DNA of 64,000 nt from NCBI GenBank assembly GCA_029215795.1, contig JARDYH010000001.1:353734154-353798153 (forward strand), written 5' to 3'. The notes under the pieces are model-generated. The model ran no database searches. It saw only the letters and a list, made by a program, of their open reading frames with translations, and was not told where the DNA came from. Source of the DNA: Anniella stebbinsi (Eukaryota; Chordata; Lepidosauria; Squamata; Anniellidae). Position numbers and translations under genes: made by a program. Positions 1 through 11,668 of this stretch are shown in pieces (the stretch's first letter is position 1; every line of letters starts with the position of its first letter).

Positions 1-245
1 CAAACGGGCAAGTTCATAGTGAGACAGGCAGATAGCGAGGTCCTAAGCCATTTAAGGCTTTAAAGGTTATGACCAAGACCATGAATTGAACCCAGAAAGC
101 AATTGGCAACCAGTGCAGGTCTTTCAGACCAGATGACACCAGGACACTAGCTGCTGCATTTTGCATCACTTGAAGCTTCTGGACACTCTTCAAGGGAAGC
201 CCCATATAGAGCGTACTGCCTTAATCTAAACATGATGTAATCAGG
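1..245 (-). repeat. L2-type LINE fragment (ORF2 C-terminal part)
   Basis: On the minus strand, 14-205 reads as the part of an L2-type LINE ORF2 that lies after the reverse transcriptase domain: VQKLQVMQNAAASVL, then LKDLHWLPI and FKALNGLGPRYL, all typical of this family. The protein it came from copies LINE RNA into DNA at the insertion site. Only about 63 codons remain open and both ends are missing, so this is a dead copy that begins outside the window. Frame and motif order make the LINE assignment firm; the exact subfamily is not resolved. Confidence 0.75.
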
Positions 246-254
246 GAGCTGCCT

Positions 255-640
255 AGATGCTTTGAAAGCCCCACAGTGGCTGCATGTTGGCACTGCGCCG
301 ATTATACGACACAGCAGCCACCTTGCAGCCTTTGCGGGGCTTACCCGTGAAGCTGCGGTTTTAAAAAAAATGGGACTTATCCCAATTTTTTCACTGGAGC
401 AAGGTGAGTACGGAGCATCTGCCATCTAACCTTGCTCTGGTGCCGCGGTGGAGGCATTCACAGGTGGATGACACCCCTGATTTGTCACCATCTGCCCAGG
501 CAGAAGGTAGGGGTGTGAGCCTAGTGAGCCGAATGGCCACCAAAAAACCCACGCCCTCCTTCTGCACCTGGATTACCTGCCGCCACCTCCCAACAGAGAA
601 AGCGTGGGGTTTCTTTAAACGCAGCACCAACCCAGCACCG
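255..640. mobile_element. Possible non-autonomous DNA transposon
   Basis: Moderately GC-rich block. Its left side (AAAGCCCCACAGTGGC, near 266) resembles the reverse complement of its right side (CGTGGGGTTTCTTT, near 603), suggesting imperfect terminal inverted repeats. No target duplication was found. Open frames on both strands here have no recognisable motif. Confidence 0.35.
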
Positions 641-679
641 TCAAGGCAGGACCCATAGTAAATGTTTTACTATGGCCTT

Positions 680-895
680 TTCATAATGCAATACTGTTTT
701 CCTGCTGTTGCCCTTGCTGTTTTATTACTTGCTGTTTTATTACAAGTTTTTAATGTTAGTTTTTAATTGATATTGTATTTTCTATGATTTTATTGCTTTT
801 AGTGTACATACTGTTTTATATATGGTTGTAAGCTGCCTTGGGAGAGCGTCTGCCCTGAAAGGCAGTGAAGAAATGTTTTAAATAAATAAATAATA
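680..895 (+). repeat. L2-type LINE 3' tail
   Basis: T-rich stretch with TTTTATTGCTTTTAG-like runs, then the hallmark TTGTAAGCTGCCTTGGGAGAGC...CTGAAAGGCAG and an (AAATA)n end. This is the 3' untranslated end of L2-type LINEs of lizards; similar tails lie at 8360-8512 and 63645-63760. Confidence 0.65.
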
Positions 896-942
896 CTTTT
901 TTTTGGCTCAAGGCATGGACAACTGATGCCAAGTCAGACTGA

Positions 943-1299
943 GACCCCCTCTATAAGAATTCGGTTTGACGCCTGGTTCTCCGATTATGCGCATCTTCTC
1001 GGAAGCGCTTTATGGCAAAAGACTGTACGCGGGAGGTAATTGAGTGCACAACTGGTGGCCTTACCGGTTGTTTGAAATGCGCTTTAGAAGTAGTTAATGC
1101 GGAGAATCGCTTGTTCACATAGTCAAAATGCGCTTTAATGGCCCGCAGCAAAATAAAACTCGCTATTTAACGCACATTCGATAATGCGCATAATTGGAGA
1201 GATAATGCGCCTCAACTCCCGATTTGCAATCCGCTCATGTAGAGGTAAAATTTTTAATGAGACTTGAAAGAGCTTTAAACCTCTGGTGTAGAGGCAGCC
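943..1299. mobile_element. TGCGCA-rich 3-bp-TSD transposon, copy 1
   Basis: Non-autonomous element of 357 bp. The left end GACCCCCTCTATAAG and right end GTGTAGAGGCAGCC form imperfect inverted repeats, flanked by a TGA duplication (940-942 and 1300-1302). The body carries many copies of TGCGCA and GCGCATT, with CpG density far above its surroundings. Five further copies (5297, 18695, 29849, 56012, 62715) share the same order of motifs. There is no coding capacity. A 3-bp duplication fits PIF/Harbinger, CACTA or Academ transposases; which one mobilised it is unknown. Confidence 0.75.
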
Positions 1300-1302
1300 T
1301 GA

Positions 1303-2471
1303 GTTAGGAAGGCTCACAGCTGGCGCACTAAGCATAATTGGGTATATAGACTCCTTGTCACCACTGGCACTTATAGCTCCATGGGCAATGTAGGATCAAG
1401 GAGCTTTCTCAAGCTATGGACTTGATCCTTCAGAAGGAATGAAACTCCTTCCAGAACAGGTTGAAACCCAATTCTTGAGTCAGGCTTTCTACTGGCCAAC
1501 AACACCCCATCTTATCTGGGTTGAACCTTGTTCACCCTCATCTAATACGTTTTCTCCTCCCTTTTGTGGTTCTTTAACTCCATGCCATAAGGTTTTGCAA
1601 TGCAGTACAAATTACGAATGCACAATATCTACACCGGTGAGTATTGGAACACAGAGGCTTAATAGTAATTTTCTTGATAGTTGAAGCCAGATTGAAATGT
1701 CTGAATGTTCATGTGGAGGGAGCATAAAAGTAGCGTTCAGCTGTGAACGAATACAAGGGAAAGGTTTCCCACCCATTATAGTATTCTTTGACTATTAACT
1801 CGGCTCCTTAAAGGAGCTCATGTTTCTCTAGTAGTATATTACAAACCTATAATCCCATCAAGGGATCTGGTGACAACCTAAAAAACCACAATTGTTAAAT
1901 GAAAGTGGGTTCTTTATTTCACTGGTACATCCCAAGGGGGAAATAGAGTCCTCTAATTATGCTCATTTAAAGTATATTATTTAATGTTATAGGGAGGAGA
2001 ACTCTCATCAGTCTAATTTCCAAGCTCTCTCAGATATGGTTACAAAAGTCCACCTGGAACTATATAATTTAGAACAGAATTTGTAGTAAAACAGTGGGGA
2101 TAATAAGCACACATTTGGACCAGCTTGCTTTCATATTGAGGAAGAGAAAGTAAGTAATGGACTAGATTTCTATCTTTGGCATGCTTGTATATTAAATGGA
2201 TCACCTTTAAAAAACAACAACCCTATTTCTTCACTGTGGAAGTCATTACAGATGTGCTCCTGTTGATCTCATTTGTGTCAATTAATGAAGATGTAGCCAC
2301 AACAAATAAAAATATTCATGGCCAGGTGGCTTTCAAACTTGAAATGAAAACTGGAGAGGAGGTTGGGGGGAAATGGCTTGTCCATTCTATAATGCAATAC
2401 TCAGATTTATTGATACACATTTACAGTCCACCCTCTCCCATGGGCTCAGCTTCTCATAGCCAAGGTCTCTA
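1303..2471. other. Unassigned AT-rich DNA
   Basis: No repeat family, coding motif or RNA gene recognised. The open frames at 1439-1684 and 2176-2472 have random composition and no motif. Confidence 0.4.
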
Positions 2472-2572
2472 AAGCTGCAATCCTATGGCCACTTAACTGG
2501 GAGTAAGCCCCACTGAACTCAGTGGGATTTAATTCTGAGCAGACACGTGGAGATAGGATTGTATTTTAAATC
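2472..2572. repeat. Short interspersed palindromic repeat, GGATTG-ended family
   Basis: Begins GCTGCAATCCTATGG, centres on GTAAGCCCCACTGAACTCAG and ends ATAGGATTG; the two halves are imperfect inverted repeats. Related copies are at 21787-21862, 49990-50078, 56371-56452 and 56826-56942. Confidence 0.6.
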
Positions 2573-3601
2573 AGTTTCAGTTAAGGACCAAATTGTTCAT
2601 CCAGTGAAACCAAAAAGGCCAACTTCACCGCTATGTTCTGGGTTTGTTCTTTTTCTCTATATTGTATACTCTGTAATTTTAATAACAGAAGGGGTAAATT
2701 TTGTCCCTCGTGAAGAAAAGATCAGAAGGAATGAAGTTGCAGTATTTATTTTATATGCTAGGGACAGGAATATATATCCTGTTTATGTGCTGTGAAGAAG
2801 GATATATTGTGAAATCCGGCAAAAAAGATGGCTTCCTCAGAATCAGGGCTTCCTTTTTCTATAAAACAAATTTCTAGTTCGCTAATCTGATTACCAGAAT
2901 TCTCTGGAGAAAAGCCGGCTGGGGAATGCTGGGAGTTGCAGGACTTTTTTCTGTCTAAGCATGCATAAGACGACAGCCTTAATTGACATAATGCAAGTTA
3001 GCAGAGTAGAGATATAGAAGAAGCCCCAGTTCGTATGTTTACCAACCGTGATAACTCTCACACAGTAGAGGAATGGGCGAGTAGACAGAGCATGCATCTT
3101 GCGCCTCCATCACTACCACGACATCCTTCAAAGAAGCATGAGCTGGACATTTGCACTATAGTTCAAATGCACAGAGAGCTGTTTCATGCAATCTATTTCC
3201 TTTCCCCTTTTGAGAAAAAGAAACCCCTCAAATGAATGGGACCTTTGCCCAATCAGGCATCAAAGTGGAGGCCTTATGTGTTGTATTCAGGCTCATTCAA
3301 GGTGTGTTGTAGTCAGGCTCACCGAATTAACTGTACACTGTCCCCTTAAATACAACCTCTAGCCTCCAGTTTGTCTCCTTCCTTCTCATACCTGCTGCAG
3401 GCTTGTATTAGGAGCCCTGCCGGAAATCTGCGGCATTTCTACAGGAGGCTTTTAATGTGCACTCATGATTGCTCACTCTTGGTAGTTTGTTGGTCCTTTA
3501 CATCCTCCTCCTCCTCATCTCCTGCTTTTTGTAACCATTATCAAGCCCCCGCCCCATAATGAGGAAAGTCTGGTATTTTCTGTCATCCTGCCATAGAAGC
3601 T
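2573..3601. other. Unassigned DNA
   Basis: No gene recognised. A fragment near 2915-2975 (GGGGAATGCTGGGAGTTGCA, then TCTAAGCATGCATAAG) resembles 47440-47522 and is probably an old dispersed repeat. The rest shows no recognisable element. Confidence 0.4.
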
Positions 3602-3762
3602 GCATGTAAAAACCCAATCCTGCTCCTCCTGCAGCTTTAACTGTTGTGCTGAAGAGAGAATTTCACCAGGTGCTGCATGCATACAAATGACACTTGCTGA
3701 ATGTCCCTTTTCAATACAACTATTAAAGATACAGAAGCCCTATCCTCCTTTTCATATGGGGT
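3602..3762 (+). mobile_element. hAT-type foldback MITE, second half only
   Basis: Contains CTGCAGCTTTAACTGTTGTG, AATTTCACCAGG, ACAAATGACACTTGCTGAA and the end TCCTCCTTTTCATATGG, in the order of the right half of the complete copies at 13404-13723 and 21460-21778. The left half is missing. Confidence 0.7.
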
Positions 3763-4065
3763 TTCTGCTTCTGGATTCTTTGTGGAATTAGGATTAGCTC
3801 CTTTACATGTGCCTTTTTCCAATATTTTTTTCCTCTGCCCTTCTATATGTTTCCTTATACAACCATTTAAGTGGCACTGTGGTAGAAGCCTTAACAGAGA
3901 ACACAAAGAGGAGAGTGTGTGTTTGCTATGCCACTACGTGACAGCTCTTAACATAGAAACTAAGGCAGCCTTCCCCAATAGGTTGGGGAAAGCTGAATTC
4001 GGGCAGAGGTGGGCAGAAGGTAAATCTCCATATGGTTTGGGACTTATTACATCACTCCCACCCAG

Positions 4066-4140
4066 TGAAGGCTGGTGGCTCCTGTGTTAGTGGAGTGGTC
4101 AATCCGCTCCAGGTTTCAGTCAGAGCCAGTCAGAACTCTA
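4066..4140 (+). repeat. Dispersed repeat with GGCTGGTGGCTCCTGTG
   Basis: Matches, in inverse orientation, 29342-29430: both carry GGCTGGTGGCTCCTGTG, then a TTTNAGTCAGA motif, then TCAGAACT. Family not identified. Confidence 0.5.
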
Positions 4141-4366
4141 AAGGTGAATGTGATTGGTTTGGCTCACTTGAAAGTTGGTGTTCCAAGCTGTTTTCCAGGA
4201 TATGGGCAGAACAGGTACTGGAACATGGTTTCTGTGGACATTTTGTGGTTGCTTCCATTCCTCCCATCTAGTCATGTGTGTCTGGTGAATTTGGTTGGTT
4301 TGGGTCACATGGAAGTTGATGTTCCAGACCATTCCTTTCTGTTCCAGATGGGTTCTGGGCATTATG

Positions 4367-4411
<45 letters not shown>

Positions 4412-5293
4412 CAAGTGTTTCAGTGCAGAAATATTGTTCTCAAGTATCGCTAACACATCTTTGATGTTGGTATCTTTTAAAAATAAATTTCCAGCTCATT
4501 CCGTTCTGGCTTTAACATCATCTCCATCGATCATATGCTTTCAACTTTGCATGCCTGAAGCCTGGTGCACTTGGTCTTACTTCTGCGTAGAGATGCATAA
4601 AACTGAGCTGCGCTTTGTTTGTATGTTTGATGGGGAAATGCCCAAGTGGGTAAGAATTACATTTCTGTATGCGTGGTTGAGTACATGCGTATATGCACAT
4701 GAGTCCCCCAGCTTACGCTAGATGCAACCCTCAGGACCAAAGAGATTGTGTATCCCTGTGCTAAGAGAACCTAGCTAGGTTTTTTTTAAGGATCAACGGG
4801 GTGGAGGGGGTCTGTTCCAGATGAGGACCGTTGTGTGGGAGGGAGGGACCTTTAATCCTTTGCCCCTGCTGTGATACTGATCTGGATTGAGCCTCTGTGC
4901 CTTCCATTTGGACTAGAAAGAAATCTCCTATTCTCATCAATGTAAGCATTTCTTTCCAGTACAAATTGCAGTTGTGTTGGGTAGGCCTGATCCTGATCAG
5001 AACTGCAGTGGAAGGGGGCAAGTGTTGAAGTCTCCCTACCTCCCCCAATAGGATCCTAGTCTGGATCAGGCACTTTGCACTTGCATTTTTTAAAAAAACT
5101 CATACAATTGCTAAATGTGTGAATGATGTCACATTTAGTTTGCCCCTAAATTGGATCAGAATCCATGGGTTTGTTGGAATTCAATCCCAGGTTTCCTGGA
5201 GCCAAATCTGTTTCTTTTCTATTCATCCTACAGGCTCCATGGGAAGGATTGTATGACAGTTACCAATATAAAGATTATATATTAGAGAGAGAG
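4141..5293. other. Unassigned DNA with an (AAT)n microsatellite
   Basis: An uninterrupted (AAT)13 array spans 4372-4410. No other repeat family or coding motif recognised. Confidence 0.45.
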
Positions 5294-5296
5294 AGA

Positions 5297-5641
5297 GGCC
5301 TCACCTACAAGAATTCGCCTTTACGCCTGGTTAGGCGATTATGCGCATATTCGCAGAAGCGCACTTACGCCTAATACCTCTATACGAGAGCCGGCGAAGC
5401 GCATTATTGGACGACCGAAACGCGATTTAAACTGTTGACATGCGGTGAATCGCTTGTTCATATAGTCAAAATGCGCTTTAACGGTCGGAGCAAAATAAAA
5501 CTCGCTATTTAACGCGCATTCGATAATGCGCATAATCGGAGAGAAAACGCGCCTCTACGCCCAATTTGCGCTCCGTTCTTGTAGAGGTAATTTTTTTAAT
5601 GCGCCTTGAAAGAGCTTTAAATGCCTCTTGTAGAGGCAGCC
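5297..5641. mobile_element. TGCGCA-rich 3-bp-TSD transposon, copy 2
   Basis: 345-bp copy with ends GGCCTCACCTACAAG and CTTGTAGAGGCAGCC. The flanks read AGA on both sides, but GA microsatellite tracts lie on either side (5286-5296 and 5648-5678), so the duplication is not unique. The body has repeated ATGCGCATA, GCGCATTCGATAATGCGC and CGCGCCTC motifs. No coding capacity. Confidence 0.75.
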
Positions 5642-5644
5642 AGA

Positions 5645-5647
<3 letters not shown>

Positions 5648-5678
<31 letters not shown>
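5648..5678. repeat. (GA)n microsatellite
   Basis: Uninterrupted AG dinucleotides immediately downstream of the transposon at 5297-5641; the transposon probably inserted into an older GA tract. Confidence 0.9.
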
Positions 5679-5681
<3 letters not shown>

Positions 5682-6464
5682 TGCATGATGTTTGGGTTTT
5701 GCAAGTGTTAAAACTGTTTCTGAAATGGTTTGGCTTCCAACGAACTCTGAGGATGGTAGTTTTTGTCAAGACGCAGAAAATTCTCAGATAGAGATCCTTA
5801 GAATGTCTGGGAATTATGACATTCAAATCAAAACTGCTGCACTGGAGAGACATGCCCTAAGATGGGTATATAAGAGAGCAGGAGAAATTCCTAGTCTCAT
5901 TGAAATAGCTACTGACCTAAGTGGAGCGAGATTTTTTAAAAAACTTCCCAGCATGAGTCATGAAAATTCATATTCGTTTTCATAAGGATCTCCCTTCGTA
6001 TTGTGATTTTATTCAGGACACTCCTTTGGATAAAGGCCACTTATAGCCCGACAGTGTCCTTGTAATCCCTCCTTTATAAGCCCTGTTACAAGCTTCTGAG
6101 TATTACCAGTCTGATTACAATTAACAAATGTTAATGGATCTGCTGCACAGTTTGAAAGTATTCCAGTCTGTTTTCCTTCTTTCTTAGCCACTGAAAGGTA
6201 CCTGCAGTGCCTCCTCCTTCTCTACATCAGGAGTGCCGGGTTCAAAGAATAGGAGAAGAAGGAAGTGGTGTTGTTGGCACTAAATAACACCTCTGATATT
6301 AAAAGTTTTCAAACATCTTTGCAACTTGAGGTCTTAGTTAAATGCCAGTCTTTCTTGTTACTTCCTTCTCTGATTTTTTGGTTTTACATTTTTACCAAGC
6401 TCTTGAGTGCTGAGCCATACTTTTTGAATTAAAATTCGAGCTGTACCATGAATGAAATCCTGGG
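5679..6464. other. Unassigned DNA
   Basis: No repeat family recognised. The 97-codon open frame at 5692-5985 lacks a recognisable domain and is judged random. Confidence 0.35.
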
Positions 6465-6835
6465 TTGCTTCCAGACAGAGGGATCCTAATTATAAGGTGT
6501 CGTGCAGCAATTTCATTCTTTCTTCTTAATGGATTTTCGCACTGCCTCATTCATAGAATTTTGCGGGGGGACGTTGTCTTCCACTCGGAACCCTCCTGTG
6601 TTTCCCAATGTTTCTTCTATTGTGCTTCTTATCGTAGAAAATACATTACGGAGGAAAATACAGAATAGCTGCACACTAGGAGCTTCTCTACATGAAAAAA
6701 AAAATCCCGCTGCATTACTGGGGCTTTCTGGTTCCACTTTCTTTCTGGGATTATGATTGGCGCCATTACATGGGTAGCCATCGGGGGCGACGTGGTTTGA
6801 ATTAAATACTTCCCCTCTCTGCATGCTCCATTCAC
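6465..6835. mobile_element. Possible DNA-transposon remnants
   Basis: Begins GGTTGCTTCCAGACAGAGGG and contains AGGAGCTTCTCTACATG, which resembles the TTCTACA-type ends of other TIR elements here (52104-52441). Paired ends and target duplication were not found, so this is probably one or two truncated elements. Confidence 0.35.
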
Positions 6836-6847
6836 TTCCATTCACTT

Positions 6848-6938
6848 TATGAAACACTTTAATGATTTTTGTGAACCGCCCAGAGAGCTTTGGCTATTGG
6901 GCTTATAGAAATGTAATAAATAAATAAATAAATAAAGC
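6848..6938 (+). repeat. L2-type LINE 3' end
   Basis: Carries TTTGTGAACCGCCCAGAGAG, CTTTGGCTATTGGGC and a terminal (AAATA)n tail, the 3' signature also seen at 27110-27190 and 37145-37212. Confidence 0.7.
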
Positions 6939-7257
6939 CTTCTAATGGCAGAATTATAACACAATGCCCTGGTGCTGATTTTGCACTACTTTTAAATAGC
7001 TGATTATCTCTGTGTGTTTTTAAAGCGGGATAAGAGGGGGGAAGCATGGGAGACATCCTGGAGGTTGATGACGTCACTTAAGGGACCCACAAACTTCTGT
7101 GAGTGGCCAATCATGAGTGTACAATAAGTCACTCAGGTAGAAATGCTCTAGGAACCCTCTGTCTGGAAGCAGTCAGCATAGCTGAGTGTTCCCTAAGGAG
7201 AGAATTCTGCAGCCCAGCTGTCACTATGGAAAAAATCCCATTCTTATAACCAGAACC

Positions 7258-7440
7258 TAATTATTATTATTATTAATAATAATAATATATTTATTTCTTA
7301 CCCGCCTCTCCCTTCCGGATTGAGGCAGGGAACAACATCATACATACAATATAAAATACATAAAACTGATTAAAAGCATATACAAATTAATACATATAAT
7401 ATATAAATTCATATAATTAAATTCAATTGGAAGTAATGGG
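7258..7440 (-). repeat. L2-type LINE 3' end, reverse orientation
   Basis: Starts with ATT repeats, then TTACCCGCCTCTCCCTTCCGG and AT-rich sequence. It is the reverse complement of the 3' end at 63645-63760. Confidence 0.6.
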
Positions 7441-8126
7441 GCAAACTACGCCTTGCAAGGAATATGGGGCAGCTGGCAAAAATAGTGGCCCCATGTTAAG
7501 CTCCCTCTCCCACTGCAATGTCTACCACTGACATTGTTATGTGTTCCTTTCCGATCTTTGCGCCACATTATTTGATGCTGCTGGTGGACAGGGCAATGCC
7601 TGGCATGATGAAGTCAGGATGCGGATTAATTTACGCTAGACATTATAGAGAGAACCGGTGGAATTCGGCATGGGTCTGCGATTTTCAGAGGTGGCTCCGT
7701 TTTTCTTGTACCATCTAATCTAAGAGAGCAAGTTTATGGCGAGCCACTAATCTCAACATGAAGTATAGGCAGCAAGCAAGAATTTTCAAGTGTTTCAGAA
7801 TTCATTATTTCGCTTTGGGATTGAAAACAATGTAAAGGGAGAGATTAATTTAAGAAGGAAAGAAGGTAAACAGGTATGAAGTCAAGGCAGAATTGAGGCT
7901 GTGATGGCTGCACAGAGGAACGATTCAGCTCACTTTACATTCTGAACAGAGATTGAAGGCACTTTAGATTGGGTAGGTGGGAGTAGTGTGGGAGTTAAAT
8001 GGCACATTACTCTGCAGCCATGTGTAGCAACCCATCTGCCGCTTCTGAGCTCTTGGGACCCAGGTTTACACCCATTGGGATTCCTTGGAGCCCTGCTATG
8101 TGTTATTTCTTTTTTTTAAAATACAG
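7441..8126. other. Unassigned DNA
   Basis: No repeat family or coding motif recognised. Confidence 0.35.
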
Positions 8127-8348
8127 TGTGGTGTAGTGGTTAGAATGTTGGCCTGGGACTTGGGAGACCTGGGTTCTAGTCCTCACGTGGGCATGAAGCT
8201 CACTGGGTGACTTTGGGCCAGTCACAGACTCTCAGCCCAACCTAACTCACAGGCTTATTCTGAGGATAAAATGGAGAGGAGGAGGATTATGTATGCCACC
8301 TTGTTGCCTTGGGCTCCTTGGAGGAAAGGCAGGATATAAATGTAATTG
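8127..8348 (+). repeat. tRNA-derived SINE, Sauria SINE type
   Basis: Starts GTGTGGTGTAGTGGTTAGAA, an A-box-like segment, followed by GGTTCTAGTCC, a B-box-like segment; together these are an internal RNA polymerase III promoter. The body has GGGTGACTTTGGGCCAGTCA and a 3' end AAAGGCAGGATATAAATGTAA. The order and length fit lizard tRNA-derived SINEs. Related copies: 54235-54826 (split), 57309-57559, and possibly pieces near 41703 and 42296. Confidence 0.75.
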
Positions 8349-8359
8349 CTAGTTTTCTT

Positions 8360-8512
8360 GCTGCTTTTATTGTTGGCTTTTATTGCTATTTTATTGTGTT
8401 TCTGTTTTTAATATTATAACTGTTTGTATGCATTTTATGATTGTAAGCTGCCTTGTGACGGCTTCTGCCCTGAAAGGCGGCCAAGAAACGTTTAAAATAA
8501 ATAAATAGAGAA
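8360..8512 (+). repeat. L2-type LINE 3' tail
   Basis: TTGTAAGCTGCCTTGTGACG, CTGAAAGGCGGCCAAGAAA and an AAATA tail; near-identical in order to 680-895. Confidence 0.65.
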
Positions 8513-8597
8513 TAACAATTAAAAATGACAGCAATATGGAATGCAGTAGGCAATCCTCATAGGCACATATTGTATAGTAACGGTGAATGGCATAACT

Positions 8598-8960
8598 CTT
8601 AAGAACATAAGAAGAGCCATGCTGGATCAGACCAAGGGTCCATATAGTCCAGTACTCTGTTCATACAGTGGCCAACCAGTGTCGACCAGGAACCCACAAC
8701 AGGACATAAGTGCAATAGCACCCTCCCGCCATATCCCCAGGATTGGTGTACATGGGCATACTGCCTCTGATACTAGAGGTAGCATAGAGCCATCAGGACT
8801 AGTAGCCATTGATAGCCTACTCTTCCAGGAATTCATCCAACCCCCTTTTAAAGCCATCCAAATTGGTGGCCATCGCCACATCTGGTGGTAGTGAATTCCA
8901 TAGTTTAACTACGTGCTGTGTGCAGTACTTCCTTTTCTCTGTCGTGAATCACCCTCTTCT
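8598..8960 (-). repeat. CR1/L2-group LINE 3' region, reverse orientation
   Basis: AAGAACATAAGAAGAGCCAT, GCTGGATCAGACCAAGGGTC, CTAGTAGCCATTGATAGCC and the segment reading (minus strand) as a decayed MATxxDGFKRG peptide mark the 3' part of a LINE ORF2 and its tail. The reverse transcriptase is absent; the copy is truncated at about 8960. The same family occurs at least nine more times in the window. Confidence 0.8.
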
Positions 8961-10086
8961 CACACATGCACTTGCCAAGACAGTGTGCTGTTTCGTAGCT
9001 TCTAATCTTTTTGGCATACTTCTTTAGAGACTGAGCTCTCGCAGACTATAGCACTTAACCATTGATAGCTTTTCAACTGACCGTAGTAGCTATGTTTTTA
9101 CAAGAACAGATCAGGACAGTGTTCTGTTCATAAGTACACAACCCTACCTCTCATGTTGCCCTTCAAAATGGCGGTACTGAAACCATGGCATGACTACCTG
9201 CCCCCTCTCTGGCAGTGGCAATTCCCCATCTTTTGATTAACCTTTTGTTCTTTTGTCATGCGAGTGAATCCGGTAAGGATTCTAAAAAGGTGATATCACA
9301 GCCTTGGCGTGCTTTATGGTTGGCTGTCCCAAACTTTTGCATAGGGGTGCCAGGATACGTCATTGCCATGAACAGATATGTACTGTAAGATAAAAGATCC
9401 CATTGTAAAACTTTCCTCTGCCTTGGTAAACATGATATGGCTCATTCAAATAACCCCACTTAGCCAGCCCTATTATTATAGATTGTTGGGGCTTAATCAC
9501 TCGCAATAGGAAGGGAAGACAGTGGGACAAAGGCTGTTTTCTTAAAGCTTTTGATCCACATGGAATGTTCTCACTCACATCACCCCTCTTCAAGAGGAAG
9601 TGCCTGCTGAGAAATAAAATAAAAGAGTCTGCCATATTTTCCTCCTCGCCATTCTCAAGCATTTTAAGCGTTACTCCTTGCAGCTGACACCATTTGGGAC
9701 TGAAGTCATGTCAGTTTCAGGTAGACTCAGTGCTAATTTTGCTAAATGTGCCTTGAGTAAAAGATCATAAACGGAGCTCAGATGGTCAGAATTACCGGTG
9801 GAAATTCTCCACAGTTAAAGCAAACATTTGCAGTTCGTATGCAAACCTGAGCATTTGCAGGCATAGCTCAATTTGTTTCCCCTTGTGTTTTGGCTAAATC
9901 CATAGTTAGATTATGTCGTTTCCCCACCTTTCCTTGGGGCACTGAGCTCATCCGCAAACAAGATGCTAGATAGCATGCAGTTGCACCTCAGTAAACCTTC
10001 CCCCACCCCTCCTAGGAATATTCAGAGCCCTTTCAGCTGGCGGCTGTTGAAATGAGAGTATTGAGGTACTACAATTGAATCAGCAG
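8961..10086. other. Unassigned DNA
   Basis: No repeat family or coding motif recognised. The 100-codon frame at 9360-9662 (minus) has no domain. Confidence 0.35.
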
Positions 10087-10385
10087 GGGCTTGTCTGCAT
10101 ACTCTATATACTTCATTGTGGCTGCGCAGTTGTGCCCCGTTGTTTATATGATGCAGCCTCCAATTCCCAACCACATCGTGCTATCCCCTGCCAAGCTGTG
10201 CAGTTGCGAGTTATTGTTTTACCATTACTTTTTGCACTGCTCCGGTGTCACCATAGTTGTTTGTTCATGTGCCAGTGGTGGCTTCATTTCGGATTAAGAG
10301 AGTGGGCATAGTTAGGGGATGGATCCCAGTGCAGGGTAGGTGTGGGAATACAGGGCAGGGGGCAGGGGACGGGCTTGATAAATCC
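10087..10385 (+). repeat. Dispersed repeat shared with 14952-15238
   Basis: Both copies carry GATGCAGCCNCCAA, a TTTTACCNTNACTTTTT segment, GTGGCTTC and a CAGTGCAGGGTA-like to GGGCTTG right part. Ends were not set, so it may be a TIR element; the second copy lies inside a hAT element. Confidence 0.55.
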
Positions 10386-11415
10386 CAGGTGAATGTTTAG
10401 TAATAGCCGACATGGCGATATGAAAGTGTGGAACAAAAGTAAGGACAGTTATCATAGAATCATAGAATAGTAGAGTTGGAAGGGGCCTATAAGGCCATTG
10501 CGTCCAACCCCCTGTTCAATGCAGGAATCTACCTTAAAGTATACCTGAAAGATGGCTGTCCAGCTGCATCTTGAAGGCCTCTAGTGTGGGAGAGCCCACC
10601 ACCTTCCTAGGTAATTGGTTCCATTGTCGTACTGCTCTAACAGTCAGGAAGTTTTTCCTGATGTCCAGTCGGAATCTGGCTTCCTGTAACTTGAGTCCAT
10701 TATTCTGTGTCCTGGACTCTGGGGTGATTAAAAAGAGATCCTGGACCACCTCTGTGTAACAACCTTGCAAGTATTTGAAGAGTGCTATCGTCTCCCCTCA
10801 GCCTTCTCTTCTCCAGGCTAAACATGTCCAGTTCTTTCAGTCCTTCCTCATAGGGCTTTGTTTCCAGACCCCTGATCATCCACCTTGCCCTCCTCTGAAC
10901 ACTCTCCAGTATGTTTGCATCCTTCTTGAAGTGTACTGCCCAAAATTGGACGCAATACTCAAGACGGGGCCTAACTAGTGATGAATAGAGGGGTACCAGT
11001 TCCTAGCACGATTTGGAAGCTATACTTCTATTTATACAGCCGAAAATAGCATTTGCTTTTTTTGCAGCCACATCACACTGTTGGCTCATATTCAGCTTGT
11101 GGTCTACAATTCCAAGATCCTTTTCACTTGTAGTATTGCTGAGCCAAGTATCCCCATCTTGTAACTATACATTTGGTTTCATTTTCCTAGGTGTACATAG
11201 AACTTGAATATATCCCTATTAAATTTCATTCTGTTGTTTTCAGCCCAGCTCTCCAGCCTATGAAGATCATTTTGAAGTTTGTTTCTGTCTTCCAGGGTAT
11301 TAGCTATCCCACTCAATTTTGGGTCATCAGCAAATTTGATAAGCATTCCCTGCACCTCCTCATCCGAATCATTAATAAAAATGTTGAAGAGCACTGGGCC
11401 CAGGACTGGGCCCTG

Positions 11416-11423
11416 CTCGTTAC
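11416..11423. repeat. Target duplication CTCGTTAC, left
   Basis: Identical to 12999-13006. This 8-bp pair fixes the ends of the inserted element and is the length made by hAT transposases. Confidence 0.95.
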
Positions 11424-11668
11424 TAGGGATGTGCACTGGATTGGACCCGATCCACGATCCGAGTCCGGTCCAGTGGGAAATCGGATAAATTATCCGATTT
11501 CCGATCCCGCAGCTGGATCGGCCGATCCAATCCGAACCGGTCCGAAAAAGCTCCGAACAGGTTCGGCGGATCGGCGGGCGCCCACTGGCGCCCACCGCCG
11601 CTTCCATTGGCGGGCGCCAGCGGGCGCCCGCCGATGAAAGTGGACAGCGGGGGGGGAGGAGGGGGGCA

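Noticed and set aside
8127..8200. tRNA gene
   Set aside because: A- and B-box-like segments are present, but the body and 3' end are those of a SINE and no tRNA fold is evident.
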